The translations under genes were made by a program, and so were the position numbers. Shown piece by piece: positions 46,286-54,857 of a stretch of 64,000 nt of DNA. The stretch comes from Anaerolineae bacterium (GTDB taxonomy: Bacteria > Chloroflexota > Anaerolineae > Promineifilales > Promineifilaceae): NCBI GenBank assembly GCA_023954475.1, contig JAMLHW010000013.1:82648-146647 (forward strand). The letters are read 5' to 3'. The notes below the pieces were generated by a model. The model saw only the letters and a list, made by a program, of their open reading frames with translations. It ran no database searches and had not been told where the DNA came from. Every line of letters starts with the position of its first letter. Positions within the stretch are counted from its first letter, which is position 1.

Positions 46286-47890
46286 TCAGAGATCGCCGTT
46301 TGAGTAGCGCAGTTTTCCGTTGACTATGGTTCCGGCAACTTTGACATCTATCAGATTCTGTGAGGGGATGGCGAAGATATTGCGGTCGAATATAGTCAGA
46401 TCGGCCTGCTTGCCGACCGCGATGGTGCCTGTACGCTTTAGCTGCCCGGAAGTGACGGCAGCGGCTGTGGTGAATGCGTGAATGGTTTCCGGCAGCGAGA
46501 ATCTTTGTGCCGGATACCAACCGTCGGGGCCTGGAGCGCCGTCAGGACGACGGCGTGTTACGGCGGCGTAGATGCCGAGCATGGGATCGATTGACTCGAT
46601 AGGGCAGTCAGAGCCGAAGACAACAGTAGCACCACTTTCAAGCATCGTGCGTGCAGCATAGCTATATTGCGCACGTTTGCCCCAGTAGCGATCGGCCATT
46701 TCCATGTCTGAGGTGGCGTGCGAGGGTTGCATGGAGGCGATGACGTTGAGCTGGGCAAGTCGCAGCCGGTCATCGGGATGGATGATTTGTACGTGTTCGA
46801 TGCGGTTGCGTGTTTTCGGCCGAATTGCCACATCCTCACCCTGAACCACCTCATACACATCCAGCACATCATGCACTGCCCGGTCGCCGATGGCATGAAT
46901 CGTGAGGCTCAACCCGTTTTGATACGCCAGGCGCGCGATGTGCATCATCTCTTCTTTGTCTGTTACAGCAATACCCCGATTGTCCGGTTCGCCTTCGTAC
47001 GGTTCAACCATGAGGGCGGTGCGTGGGCCGAGAGCGCCGTCGGCAAAGATTTTGATGCCGCCGATAGAAAGCCACGGATCGCCAAAGCCGCTGAGTAAAC
47101 CAGCCTCTACGGCATGTTCGACGCGTGCCGCCGGTATATTTTTGACGATGCGTAGGCCCAGTTCGCCATTTTGATGCAGCGTTTGCAATGCCTGGAAGCT
47201 GTCGCGCCCGTCAAAGTCGTGTAGTCCGACCAGACCGACTTCCCAGCATTTGCGCTGAGCCAGCCGCATTGCATCGGCAATCTCGGCCACGGTAGGCGGT
47301 GGAATATGGGCTGCCAGCAGCTTCATGGCCGATTCCAGCAAAATGCCGTTGGGTTGGCCTGCCGTGTTTCGGCCGATGGCACCACCGGGCGGATCAGGCG
47401 TCGACGCGTCAATACCGGCCAGTTGCAGCGCCCGTGAATTGGCCCATCCCGCATGGCCACTTTTGTGCGTCAGGTAAACCGGCACGTGAGCGGCAACCCG
47501 GTCAAGATGCGCTGCGGTTGGAAAGTGATGCCCGTCCCACAACTCCTGCGTCCACCCGCGTCCCTGTAGCCATGTGTCCGGTGCGATCTGCGCAGCAGCT
47601 ACCGCGACGCGTTGCAACGCCTCATCCAGCGTCGGCACTTCAAATAAATCCAGCCGTTGCAGGCTGAGAGCAAAATTGCGGAAATGAACATGCGCATCGA
47701 TCAGACCAGGAACGACACATTTGCCGCGCAAATCGATTGCCGTTGTGTCGAAGCTGTACATCGCGCAAATGTCATCCTCATTACCTAAGGCGACGATTGT
47801 GCCGTCGTGTACGGCCATGGCTGTTACAAATGGTTGTCGCGGGTTTCCGGTGTAGATATTGCCGTTGTTGAGGATGGTTTGCGGAAACAT
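46286..47890 (-). CDS. Amidohydrolase (YtcJ-like, Amidohydro_3)
   Basis: A 534-aa protein. VPGLIDAHVHFRNFA near residue 60 is the first metal-binding HxH, LTIHAIGDRAVHD near 325 and NRIEHVQIIHPDD near 362 give the next His ligands, and VFGSDCPIESIDPMLGIYAAVTRR near 425 the Asp. This is the YtcJ-type N-substituted amide hydrolase group; the natural substrate is unknown. It is the last gene of a leftward group with the M24 peptidase, 22 bp apart. It is convergent with the ligase gene without a visible terminator. Confidence 0.9.
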   Translation of the reverse strand: MFPQTILNNGNIYTGNPRQPFVTAMAVHDGTIVALGNEDDICAMYSFDTTAIDLRGKCVVPGLIDAHVHFRNFALSLQRLDLFEVPTLDEALQRVAVAAAQIAPDTWLQGRGWTQELWDGHHFPTAAHLDRVAAHVPVYLTHKSGHAGWANSRALQLAGIDASTPDPPGGAIGRNTAGQPNGILLESAMKLLAAHIPPPTVAEIADAMRLAQRKCWEVGLVGLHDFDGRDSFQALQTLHQNGELGLRIVKNIPAARVEHAVEAGLLSGFGDPWLSIGGIKIFADGALGPRTALMVEPYEGEPDNRGIAVTDKEEMMHIARLAYQNGLSLTIHAIGDRAVHDVLDVYEVVQGEDVAIRPKTRNRIEHVQIIHPDDRLRLAQLNVIASMQPSHATSDMEMADRYWGKRAQYSYAARTMLESGATVVFGSDCPIESIDPMLGIYAAVTRRRPDGAPGPDGWYPAQRFSLPETIHAFTTAAAVTSGQLKRTGTIAVGKQADLTIFDRNIFAIPSQNLIDVKVAGTIVNGKLRYSNGDL

Positions 47891-47912
47891 GGGCCTGCTT
47901 GCCTTGCGCTTG

Positions 47913-49136
47913 TCAGGAGTGAATATAGCGCAGTTCGGTTTGTGGCTTGCTCAAATACTGCACACCGGTATCGGTAACTAGCACGTCTTCCTCCACGCTC
48001 ATGATGCCGCGTTCGGGAATGGTAACATGCAATTCAAGCGTGAAAATGTTGCCGACTTCAACCGGTAGTTCGCATATGCCTGCATAACGTTCCCAGCGCG
48101 GCGCCAGGACAGTAGCCCCGTCATGGACACTACGACCGAGGAGGTGGCCGAAAGCGTGCATATATTCGGCATAATTGTTATCGACGATATATTGACGGGC
48201 AGCGGCATCTACTTTCCATCCAGGTACGCCAGGGCGCAAGGCTGCTTCACCGGCTTTTATGGCGCCGTAAACTGTATCAAATGCGTGTTTGACATCCGGT
48301 GGGGCTGTCGTTTCGCCGTCGTCAAGTACATACCACATGCGCTGTAAGTCAGAGCAATAGCCGTTGTGTTTAATCCCGAGATCGATGTGTAAGGTGTGGC
48401 CTTTTTCCAATGGCACATCGCTGGGTGCTGCGTGACCATATGGCGAATAGGGGCCGCATGTCACGATGGGATCGTAATTTTTTTCCCAAGCATAATCCAG
48501 ACCGTGACTCTCGATATGAAAGTGGACAAAATCGGCAATTTCGCGTTGGGTCATGCCGACTTTGGCAAACCGTCCGACTTCGTCAAAGATTTGCTCGGTG
48601 ATGTTGACGGCTGCCTGTACGAGTTCGATTTCGGTGGGCGATTTGCGTCCGCGCAGAGCAGCAATGATGGGTTCGGCCGAAATGAGGCGAGAAGCGTAGT
48701 CTGTGTTCTCAAAATAGTCATGCAAATTGTGATACAGGCCCACTGTCAGACCATCTGCAGCTACATCACTGGTTGAATAATTGATCGCTATCTTGCGTGG
48801 ACGAAGCTGCTGCAATGCTTCTAACAACGGCTCGCGAATCCCGTGATGATAGTCGACGACCTGAGAGAATACGTCCATCGATTCGATATTGCGGGCATCA
48901 AAATGTCCGACAATGGCAATATGGTGACCGCTTCGGGTGATGAGAAATGCAGATCGCCATGTCACTTCGCCGTCTAGAATAAAATCCAGTGCCGGATCGC
49001 GGTTTAGCAATGTTTCACGAACAAAAACCAGCCAGACATCGATGTTGAGATCACGCAGAATCTGGGTTGCTTGAGCCATTTTTTCGGGAATAATCGAGAC
49101 ATCTCGATATTCACGATACCATGGTGGTTTCCGCAT
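47913..49136 (-). CDS. M24 family aminopeptidase (Xaa-Pro peptidase-like)
   Basis: The ATG at 49136 has GAGGAA 6 bp upstream, so it is preferred over 49187 and 49160. The 407-aa product has a creatinase-like N-terminal domain and a pita-bread catalytic domain: HIDLGIKHNGYCSDLQR near 253 gives two Asp ligands, HAFGHLLGRSVHDG near 335 the His, FTLELHVTIPERG near 372 and SVEEDVLV near 388 the two Glu. It removes N-terminal residues, probably next to Pro, from short peptides in the cytoplasm. It is likely cotranscribed with the amidohydrolase. Confidence 0.9.
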   Translation of the reverse strand: MRKPPWYREYRDVSIIPEKMAQATQILRDLNIDVWLVFVRETLLNRDPALDFILDGEVTWRSAFLITRSGHHIAIVGHFDARNIESMDVFSQVVDYHHGIREPLLEALQQLRPRKIAINYSTSDVAADGLTVGLYHNLHDYFENTDYASRLISAEPIIAALRGRKSPTEIELVQAAVNITEQIFDEVGRFAKVGMTQREIADFVHFHIESHGLDYAWEKNYDPIVTCGPYSPYGHAAPSDVPLEKGHTLHIDLGIKHNGYCSDLQRMWYVLDDGETTAPPDVKHAFDTVYGAIKAGEAALRPGVPGWKVDAAARQYIVDNNYAEYMHAFGHLLGRSVHDGATVLAPRWERYAGICELPVEVGNIFTLELHVTIPERGIMSVEEDVLVTDTGVQYLSKPQTELRYIHS

Positions 49137-49339
49137 TGTATGTTCCTCGTTGTGTGTCATGCAATTATCTCGGCACTTGTTGTGCATTTCGGCCGATCAG
49201 ACCTGACGGTGATCCGCAATTGATGATTGGCGTATTTATCAAACTGGAAGATAACAGATTTCGGCCGAAATGGATAGCGCCGACCTGCACGTTAATTCTA
49301 TGAGGTTTGTCAGGTATTGACTGTGATTACCTATCATGG

Positions 49340-50242
49340 TCAATCGCGTCCAACGATGGCCTCATAGATAGCGTTCAGTTCTTCGTCCGAGTAGTAATGA
49401 ATTACCAATCGCCCTCCGTTGACACCGTGATCAATACTGACGCGTGTTCCCAACGTGTCGCCGAAGCGTCGTTCCAAATCCACAATTTCGGCTGGTTTAC
49501 GCCGCTGCTGCTTTTTCGGCGGTGCCTGCTGCGTCAATAGTTTGCGTACCACATCTTCTGTCTTGCGCACACTCCAGCCGTTTTGAATGATGCTGTTCAT
49601 CACAGCCGTCTGCTGTTCGGCCGAACTGAGTGACAGCAGCGACCGCGCATGACCACCTGATACCTGATTGTCGATGACAGCTTGCTGTACATTGGGCGGT
49701 AGATCGAGCAGGCGTATCGTGTTGGTGATGGCGGGGCGGCTCTTGCCGACGCGTCGGGCGACTTCACCTTGTGTCAAGCCGAACTCCTCGACGAGCTGTT
49801 GGTAAGCCAAGCCTTCTTCCAACGGATTGAGGTCGGCACGCTGCACGTTCTCGATTATTGCCATTTCCAGCATGGCTTGCGGTGTGACGTTCTTGATGAT
49901 GACCGGCACTTCGTGCAAGTTGGCGAGTTGTGCCGCACGCCAGCGGCGCTCGCCGGCGATGAGGGTATACGTTTCGTCTGCAGTTGTGTTGTCTTCGCGA
50001 TTGACGATTAAGGGCTGAATCAGGCCATGCTCGGCGACAGATGCAGCCAGGTCTTCCAATGCTGCCTGGTCGAATTTGGTACGTGGTTGATGGGGATTCG
50101 GCCGAATTGCTGTCACCGCTACCATACGCAAACCGACGGGTTCGCCTTCTGCATCCCAATCAGTTTCCGCTGCTTCTTGTGCACTGGTGGGAATCAGTGC
50201 GCCCAATCCCTTGCCCAGGCCTGTTTGTCGTCTTTTGCTCAT
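49340..50242 (-). CDS. parB: Chromosome-partitioning protein ParB
   Basis: A 300-aa protein. GLGKGLGALIP at the N-terminus, AIRPNPHQPR near residue 45 (box I), GERRWRAAQLA near 100 with the CTP-binding Arg-rich motif, ENVQRADLNPLEEG near 130, a helix-turn-helix TQGEVARRVGKSRPAITNTIRLL near 155, and a C-terminal dimerisation domain. ParB binds parS, spreads by CTP switching and guides origin segregation with ParA. The palindrome occurs inside the conserved IRPN codons of box I and again as SSAEQQ. The gene overlaps parA by four bases. Confidence 0.95.
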   Translation of the reverse strand: MSKRRQTGLGKGLGALIPTSAQEAAETDWDAEGEPVGLRMVAVTAIRPNPHQPRTKFDQAALEDLAASVAEHGLIQPLIVNREDNTTADETYTLIAGERRWRAAQLANLHEVPVIIKNVTPQAMLEMAIIENVQRADLNPLEEGLAYQQLVEEFGLTQGEVARRVGKSRPAITNTIRLLDLPPNVQQAVIDNQVSGGHARSLLSLSSAEQQTAVMNSIIQNGWSVRKTEDVVRKLLTQQAPPKKQQRRKPAEIVDLERRFGDTLGTRVSIDHGVNGGRLVIHYYSDEELNAIYEAIVGRD

Positions 50243-51027
50243 CGCCTGCTTCCCTTTTTACTCATATCACCCTGAATGATTTCTGCCGCCAGCACTTTAT
50301 AGCCCAAAGCACCGGCCGAATTAGGCGTATACACGCTGATAGGCTGTCCATAGCTCGGCGCCTCACTCAACCGGATATTGCGTGGAATGATCGCCCGAAA
50401 TACCAGACCGGGATAATGTTCGCGTACTTCCTGCACCACCTGACGGCTCAGATTGGTGCGTGCATCGTACATCGTCATCACCAGGCCGCGAATGCGTAAC
50501 CGGCGATTGAGATGCTGGCGTACCATTTGAATTGTTTGTTGCAACTGGGTCAACCCTTCCAGCGCCAGATATTCGCACTGCACCGGAATGATGACGCCGT
50601 GCGACGCGGCGGTGAGCGCATTGATTGTCAACAGGCTCAAGCTCGGTGGACAGTCGATCAAAATGTAGTCGAATTGTTCCGCGATGGATTCGAGACTTGT
50701 TTTCAAGCGGTATTCGCGAGCCATCATATTGACTAGTTCGACTTCAGCACCAGCCAGCGCGGGATTGGCAGGCAGCAATGAAACTTCCGACTCCTCGTGA
50801 CACAGCAGCATATCTTGTGGTTGGGCCGTGCCCAGCAAGAGATCGTAGGTCGATGCTTCGACGGTATTTTTGTTAAAGCCGAGCGCACTGGTGGCGTTGG
50901 ACTGCGGATCGATGTCGATGAGTAATACGCGCATGCCGGCATCGGCGAGATAAGCTGCGAGATTAATCGTGCTTGTGGTCTTGCCCACGCCGCCTTTTTG
51001 ATTTGCTATCGCGTAAATAATGGTCAT
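50239..51027 (-). CDS. parA: Chromosome-partitioning ATPase ParA (Soj)
   Basis: A 262-aa Walker-type ATPase. IYAIANQKGGVGKTTSTINLA at the N-terminus has the deviant P-loop with the signature Lys, VLLIDIDPQSNATSALGFN near 35 is the A' motif, and YILIDCPPSLSLLTINAL near 118 is Walker B. It forms ATP-dependent dimers on DNA and is stimulated by ParB. It overlaps the pfkB-like kinase gene by four bases upstream and parB downstream. No clear parS site is seen near it. Confidence 0.95.
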   Translation of the reverse strand: MTIIYAIANQKGGVGKTTSTINLAAYLADAGMRVLLIDIDPQSNATSALGFNKNTVEASTYDLLLGTAQPQDMLLCHEESEVSLLPANPALAGAEVELVNMMAREYRLKTSLESIAEQFDYILIDCPPSLSLLTINALTAASHGVIIPVQCEYLALEGLTQLQQTIQMVRQHLNRRLRIRGLVMTMYDARTNLSRQVVQEVREHYPGLVFRAIIPRNIRLSEAPSYGQPISVYTPNSAGALGYKVLAAEIIQGDMSKKGSRR

Positions 51028-51917
51028 GTGTTCGTTATTTGCAGCGTTTGTTGGGTTACAAAGCGACTGATTGCCTGTATTTTTGTGTCAGGTGTCGGTT
51101 GTGTGACTGAAAGTGCGGCGATCTGAGTAGCATATTCGGCCGAATCCACTACCTGCCGCCCATTGTCAATCATGCGTATAAAAAACGCTGCCGCAAAAAT
51201 ATCGCCTGCGCCGATTGGATTCACTTCCGTTACAGACGGTGCCGCTACATGATAGACTGTCTCATGATCATAGATGGTACACCCTTTGGCACCTTGCGTC
51301 AGCACAACCAATGGTGCCAGACTGTGGATGTGAGCCAAATCAGCAGCATCCACCAGATCATCCTGACTCACAATAACGGCATCGACTTCAGGCAGGATAG
51401 CTGTGGCGTTGCGCAAGGCGCACGGCTTTACATGGCCGTCAGCATCCCAGGAACGCATCAATCCCTGTGCCGTCAAGCCGATGAATGTGCCGCGACAGGC
51501 TGTAACCGTCGTCTCATCGATCTCTCCTGCGAGTGGCGCCAGGTGGATGATCGCCGTTTCTTGCCAGGCGTCCGGTATGTGGGATCTGGTCAGTGGCTCT
51601 GCAACTGAATGGATGATTTGACGACGACCAGACGGTGTGAGAATGTTCTCAAATGTTGTGGCGTGTGCCGCTGGGATATTTACCACCGTCATAGCGGGCA
51701 ATGCTCGTTCAAGGTCAAAATCCGGCACCGTGCTGGTCACGACGCCGACACGCATTCCCAGAGCAGTTGCCAGCCGACCGGAATACAGAACAGTGCCGCC
51801 GGCCTGGTAGCCGTGAGGGGATACGTCACGAGTGATGTGTCCAATTGCCAGGTAATCGACCGGGCTTGCTGGTTCAGATCTACTTGCCACACACTTGATT
51901 CTAACACAGTTATTCAC
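51024..51917 (-). CDS. PfkB-family carbohydrate kinase-like protein
   Basis: A 297-aa ribokinase-like protein. AIGHITRDVSPHGYQAGGTVLYSG near residue 25 is the N-terminal substrate lobe, and NPIGAGDIFAAAF near 235 contains the GAGD anion hole and catalytic Asp. It phosphorylates a sugar or nucleoside; the lobe has no specific signature. It overlaps parA by four bases, so it is translated with the segregation genes. The start is uncertain; an inner start near SPVDYLAIG would also fit. Confidence 0.85.
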   Translation of the reverse strand: MNNCVRIKCVASRSEPASPVDYLAIGHITRDVSPHGYQAGGTVLYSGRLATALGMRVGVVTSTVPDFDLERALPAMTVVNIPAAHATTFENILTPSGRRQIIHSVAEPLTRSHIPDAWQETAIIHLAPLAGEIDETTVTACRGTFIGLTAQGLMRSWDADGHVKPCALRNATAILPEVDAVIVSQDDLVDAADLAHIHSLAPLVVLTQGAKGCTIYDHETVYHVAAPSVTEVNPIGAGDIFAAAFFIRMIDNGRQVVDSAEYATQIAALSVTQPTPDTKIQAISRFVTQQTLQITNT

Positions 51918-52197
51918 CTGTTAGTAATCGTTGTTGCTGTCATTCATGGTGAATGCGAGGCTGCTTGTGAAGCGACGTTTTGGTTCGGCCGAAACCAGTT
52001 TCCCAATACACGGCACGCTGTGTGCTATTGCTGCGGCAAGCAGGTCGTTTCAAGCTAACAGTGGCGACACAACACGCGAGTTGGGTTGACGTCGTTTTCG
52101 GTCGAATTACAGGCTTCCAATCGGCCGAAGAATCTGTTATTATATTTTCCAGTTGGGAGATCATTCGGAAAAAGCCAACCACAGGAGAACGGTGGCG
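51918..52197 (+). other. Intergenic region with intact and decayed palindromes
   Basis: No gene is visible in these 280 bases between the kinase and LysW-like genes, which face away from each other. Perfect palindromes lie at 51984-51993 and 52121-52128, and a one-mismatch copy TTCGGTCGAA at 52097-52106, possibly a decaying site. The last part is AT-rich and probably holds the promoter of the LysW-like gene. Confidence 0.5.
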
Positions 52198-52419
52198 ATG
52201 ATTGAGAATCAACATGCTTATTGTCCGGAATGCGATACGCGCATTCGCTTCTATAAGCGCCCCAAGCTGGGGGCGATAGTGACATGTCCTGAGTGTGACG
52301 AAATACTCGAAGTTGTCTCGCTTCGGCCGATTGAGCTTGAATGGAGCACCGAAGAATATTACGACGACGATACGTCATCCACTGACGAGTCAGATTGGGA
52401 CTATAGCTACAGGGATTGA
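52198..52419 (+). CDS. LysW-like zinc-ribbon protein
   Basis: A 73-aa protein starting at 52198, with AGGAGA about 10 bp upstream. Two CPEC knuckles (YCPECDTRIRF and VTCPECDEILEVVSL) flank a short loop, then RPIELEWS follows, as in LysW, the carrier for lysine and arginine intermediates. Unlike LysW it does not end in EDWGE: it continues through an acidic, Ser/Asp/Tyr-rich tail and ends SYRD. No lysine-biosynthesis genes lie nearby. It could be a true LysW paralogue with altered C-terminus, or a simple zinc ribbon with another job. Confidence 0.75.
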   Translation: MIENQHAYCPECDTRIRFYKRPKLGAIVTCPECDEILEVVSLRPIELEWSTEEYYDDDTSSTDESDWDYSYRD

Positions 52420-52854
52420 TGTCGTTTTCACGATGAGGTAATCAAAGCCATGTGTCCTCAAGGCACAACGGTACGGGAGGGTGCAGCGCAATGAATTAGA
52501 TTGCGATTAATATGAGATTATCGATAAACCAGTAACAATTTCTACCATCCAGCCCGTAACTGCCGGGTGATCTCCCCCAATACAGCCCAACAATCCCACG
52601 AACCCACCGCAACCCAACGAAGATTAGCCTTATACAGGTTGAGTCCGTCGCAGCCGGTTTTAACAGGCACGATTTGCACCGATCGCGCAGCTGATTTCCA
52701 CTTTCAATGTGAAAGCTGCTCTCGCTGCCTTGCCGTGCCATTCAAACAGCGCTACCATTTACTGAGATGGACACTGCCGCTTTGCAATAGAGTGAACGGT
52801 CACATTTTCAATTGCTGCATGTTCATCTCGTTGTTAACTGCTAAAAAAGAAATC
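52420..52854. other. 435-base gap with no convincing gene
   Basis: A reading frame from 52567 continues into the FtsB-like gene, but its first 96 residues look unlike coding sequence and lack a ribosome site. One hairpin-like stretch is visible near 52684-52724, with CTTTCA/TGAAAG around ATG and an outer CAGC/GCTG pair. An unannotated structured RNA cannot be excluded. No palindrome copy lies here. Confidence 0.5.
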
Positions 52855-53280
52855 ATGCGCAATTCATCATCTGCCAGAAAACTACCACTCACGTTGCCGC
52901 AAATCTTTCTGATCATCATTGCGCTGGTAATCTTGTTTGTAATCATTGGACTCAATCGTTACAGCGGTACTCATGAGGCTGTTGTTGCAAGCCGAGCCAC
53001 CTTTCAAGCAGAGGTTGATGTGGCCGGTACGCGTCAGGTTGAATTGCAGGCGACGTTGACTTATGTCGAGAGCCAGATGTATGTCGAACGCTACTTCCGT
53101 GAAGAAGAAGGTATGGTGCTGCAAGGAGAAAGGCGTCTGGCACCCAATGTCGTTGTCGTTACCCCGACACCATCTGTCGCCAATTCGGCCGAATCGGCTG
53201 CTCCTGTCCCCGTCGGCCCTGCTTACCCCTGGCAAATGTGGTGGCGCCTCGTCACAGATGCGCCATTTCCCAATCGTTGA
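52855..53280 (+). CDS. Septum-formation-initiator-like protein (FtsB/DivIC-type)
   Basis: Start at 52855, a short basic N-terminus, then one membrane helix (IFLIIIALVILFVIIGL) near residue 20, then a helical segment with an AEVDVAGTRQVELQATLTY heptad pattern, and VERYFREEEGMVLQGE near 85, which closely follows the FtsB/DivIC block (E.ReElGmV.pGE). A Pro-rich tail of about 40 residues ends the 141-aa protein. FtsB-like proteins link FtsL and FtsQ at the division septum. The longer upstream reading has no support. Confidence 0.75.
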   Translation: MRNSSSARKLPLTLPQIFLIIIALVILFVIIGLNRYSGTHEAVVASRATFQAEVDVAGTRQVELQATLTYVESQMYVERYFREEEGMVLQGERRLAPNVVVVTPTPSVANSAESAAPVPVGPAYPWQMWWRLVTDAPFPNR

Positions 53281-53298
53281 TGTCCATGGGAGCCATTC

Positions 53299-54015
53299 AT
53301 GATGCAGCATTCACTGTCTTCAGTCAATCACCATTCGACACACTATGATAAGCCTTCCGTTACCACTGACATCGTCGTTTTTTCGCTGTTTGTGCCGGAT
53401 CACGATTTGCGGGTACTGTTGATCAAACGTCTCCAGGAGCCTTTTGCCGGAATGTGGGCGCTGCCCGGCGGATTCGTCAACATAGACGAGTCACTGGAAG
53501 ATGCGGCGGCCCGTGAACTGGAAGAAGAGACAGGTGTAACCGACGTGTTCATGGAGCAACTGTACACGTTTGGCAATCCCAACCGGGATCCGCGGACACG
53601 GGTCATCACGGTGGCGTATTTTGCGCTCGTCCCTTTTACGTCTGTTCAACATCGCGCAGGTAGCGACGCCGCTGAAACAGCCTGGTTCTCAGTCTTTGAT
53701 CTGCCTGATCTGGCGTTTGATCATCACGAGATCATCACATACGCTCTGCAGCGGTTGCGCTATAAGTTGGAGTATACGATGGTGGGATTTGAACTGCTGC
53801 CGGATGAATTTACGCTTTCTCAACTGCAGCAGGCATATGAAATCACATTACAGGAACCCCTGGACAAGCGCAATTTTCGACGCAAGATTTTATCGGCCGA
53901 GATCATCGAAGAAACGGGTCGCAAACGTCAGGAAGGGGAAGGGCGTCCCGCCAAACTGTATCGCTATCGTCAAGGTGCAGTCGCGGAAGTCAAAACGCGC
54001 CGTCTCTTTCCGTAA
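53299..54015 (+). CDS. Nudix hydrolase with C-terminal winged helix (NrtR-like)
   Basis: A 238-aa protein. The Nudix box GGFVNIDESLEDAAARELEE(E)TGV near residue 55 is complete. After the Nudix domain a winged-helix segment FRRKILSAEIIEETGRKRQEG near 195 and RPAKLYRYR near 218 match NrtR, the ADP-ribose-sensing repressor of NAD genes. It may be a repressor, a hydrolase of ADP-ribose or related compounds, or both. Its targets are not visible in the window. It starts 19 bp after the FtsB-like gene. Confidence 0.88.
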   Translation: MMQHSLSSVNHHSTHYDKPSVTTDIVVFSLFVPDHDLRVLLIKRLQEPFAGMWALPGGFVNIDESLEDAAARELEEETGVTDVFMEQLYTFGNPNRDPRTRVITVAYFALVPFTSVQHRAGSDAAETAWFSVFDLPDLAFDHHEIITYALQRLRYKLEYTMVGFELLPDEFTLSQLQQAYEITLQEPLDKRNFRRKILSAEIIEETGRKRQEGEGRPAKLYRYRQGAVAEVKTRRLFP

Positions 54016-54024
54016 CCGTTGCGG

Positions 54025-54678
54025 TCAGGCCGAAACCCAGAGCGATTTCGTCAACTCCGCACCCAGCACCACTTCCTCACGACCCAAGCGCAAGCGCATC
54101 GGCCCATTAAACGGTGCACGCCCAACAATTTCCAGCGCTTGTCCTGGAACAAGTTTGAGACTGGCAAGATATTGCAGCTTCTCCGGCTCGTGTGTGCGTA
54201 CACGGCTGACTTCACCCTTATAGCCGACCGGCAAATTCATAATGCAAATGTCATCCGGTGGCGTCAGCACGCCATCCTGGTCGGGAATGGGTTCGCCGTG
54301 CGGGCAGCGCTGGGGATGGTCGGTCATTTCAGCCATGCGTTCCACGATTGTGTCGTTGAGACCTTTGCCCAATTCGTCGGCATGCTCATGGGTTTCATCC
54401 CAGGTGAACCCCATGATGTTGACCAGGAACACTTCCAGAATACGGTGGCGGCGAATCTCGTTCAACGCCTCTTCACGGCCCAGATCGGTCAATTCGACGC
54501 CCTGATACGGAACGTGCTTGACATAACCGGCATTCTTGAGGCGGCGCAGCATACGCGGCACGGCAGGCGCAGACACATCCAGTCGTTCGGCAAGGCTTGT
54601 CGTACTCACGGTAGGTGCGTCTTCTTGCAGCCGATAGATTTCAGCCAGATATTCGCGCATGGTGGCGCTTGGTTCCAT
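54025..54678 (-). CDS. DtxR/MntR-family metal-dependent regulator
   Basis: The ATG at 54678 follows GAGG by seven bases and gives the normal DtxR start (MEPSATMREYLAEIYRL), so the longer frame from 54837 is rejected. The 217-aa protein has an HTH (SLAERLDVSAPAVPRMLRRLKNAGYV) near 28, the metal-binding and dimerisation domain with HRILEVFLVNIMGF and HEHADELG near 80-105, HPQRCPHGEPIP near 125, and a C-terminal SH3-like FeoA domain. It represses metal genes when iron or manganese is bound. It is divergent from an iron-type ABC ATPase gene and probably controls it. Confidence 0.92.
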   Translation of the reverse strand: MEPSATMREYLAEIYRLQEDAPTVSTTSLAERLDVSAPAVPRMLRRLKNAGYVKHVPYQGVELTDLGREEALNEIRRHRILEVFLVNIMGFTWDETHEHADELGKGLNDTIVERMAEMTDHPQRCPHGEPIPDQDGVLTPPDDICIMNLPVGYKGEVSRVRTHEPEKLQYLASLKLVPGQALEIVGRAPFNGPMRLRLGREEVVLGAELTKSLWVSA

Positions 54679-54806
54679 CAGGTCAACCTCGTTGGTATTG
54701 ATTGTTTTTATTATCATTCTCTTTTTAATTCGACGCAACCGATTGATTGTAGCCGACGGCATCGGTATGGGACAAAATGACTTTGCGTTGACATTGCAGT
54801 AGAGTG

Positions 54807-54837
54807 TTGCATCTCCGTTTGTTATGCGTTGATGCAA
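54807..54837. promoter_or_regulatory. Inverted repeat over the ABC gene promoter (candidate DtxR operator)
   Basis: TTGCATC at 54807-54813 and GATGCAA at 54831-54837 are a perfect 7-bp inverted repeat with a 17-bp spacer. They flank the predicted -35 hexamer at 54819-54824. This is a plausible operator for the divergently encoded DtxR protein, but it does not match the classic DtxR box. Confidence 0.4.
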
Positions 54838-54848
54838 TCAGCTACAAT
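54819..54848 (+). promoter_or_regulatory. Promoter of the ABC ATPase gene (leaderless mRNA likely)
   Basis: TTGTTA at 54819-54824 and TACAAT at 54843-54848 have an 18-bp spacer. The start would fall about 3 bp before the ATG at 54858, and no Shine-Dalgarno sequence is present. Confidence 0.45.
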
Positions 54849-54857
54849 TTATCCAGT

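Noticed and set aside
49005..49030. Possible parS site near TGTTTCACGA
   Set aside because: Only one half matches the parS palindrome; it lies inside the M24 peptidase gene and no second half is present.
52567..52854. N-terminal extension of the FtsB-like gene
   Set aside because: The added 96 residues are Cys/His/Arg-rich without a ribosome site; the membrane helix and coiled coil begin after 52855.
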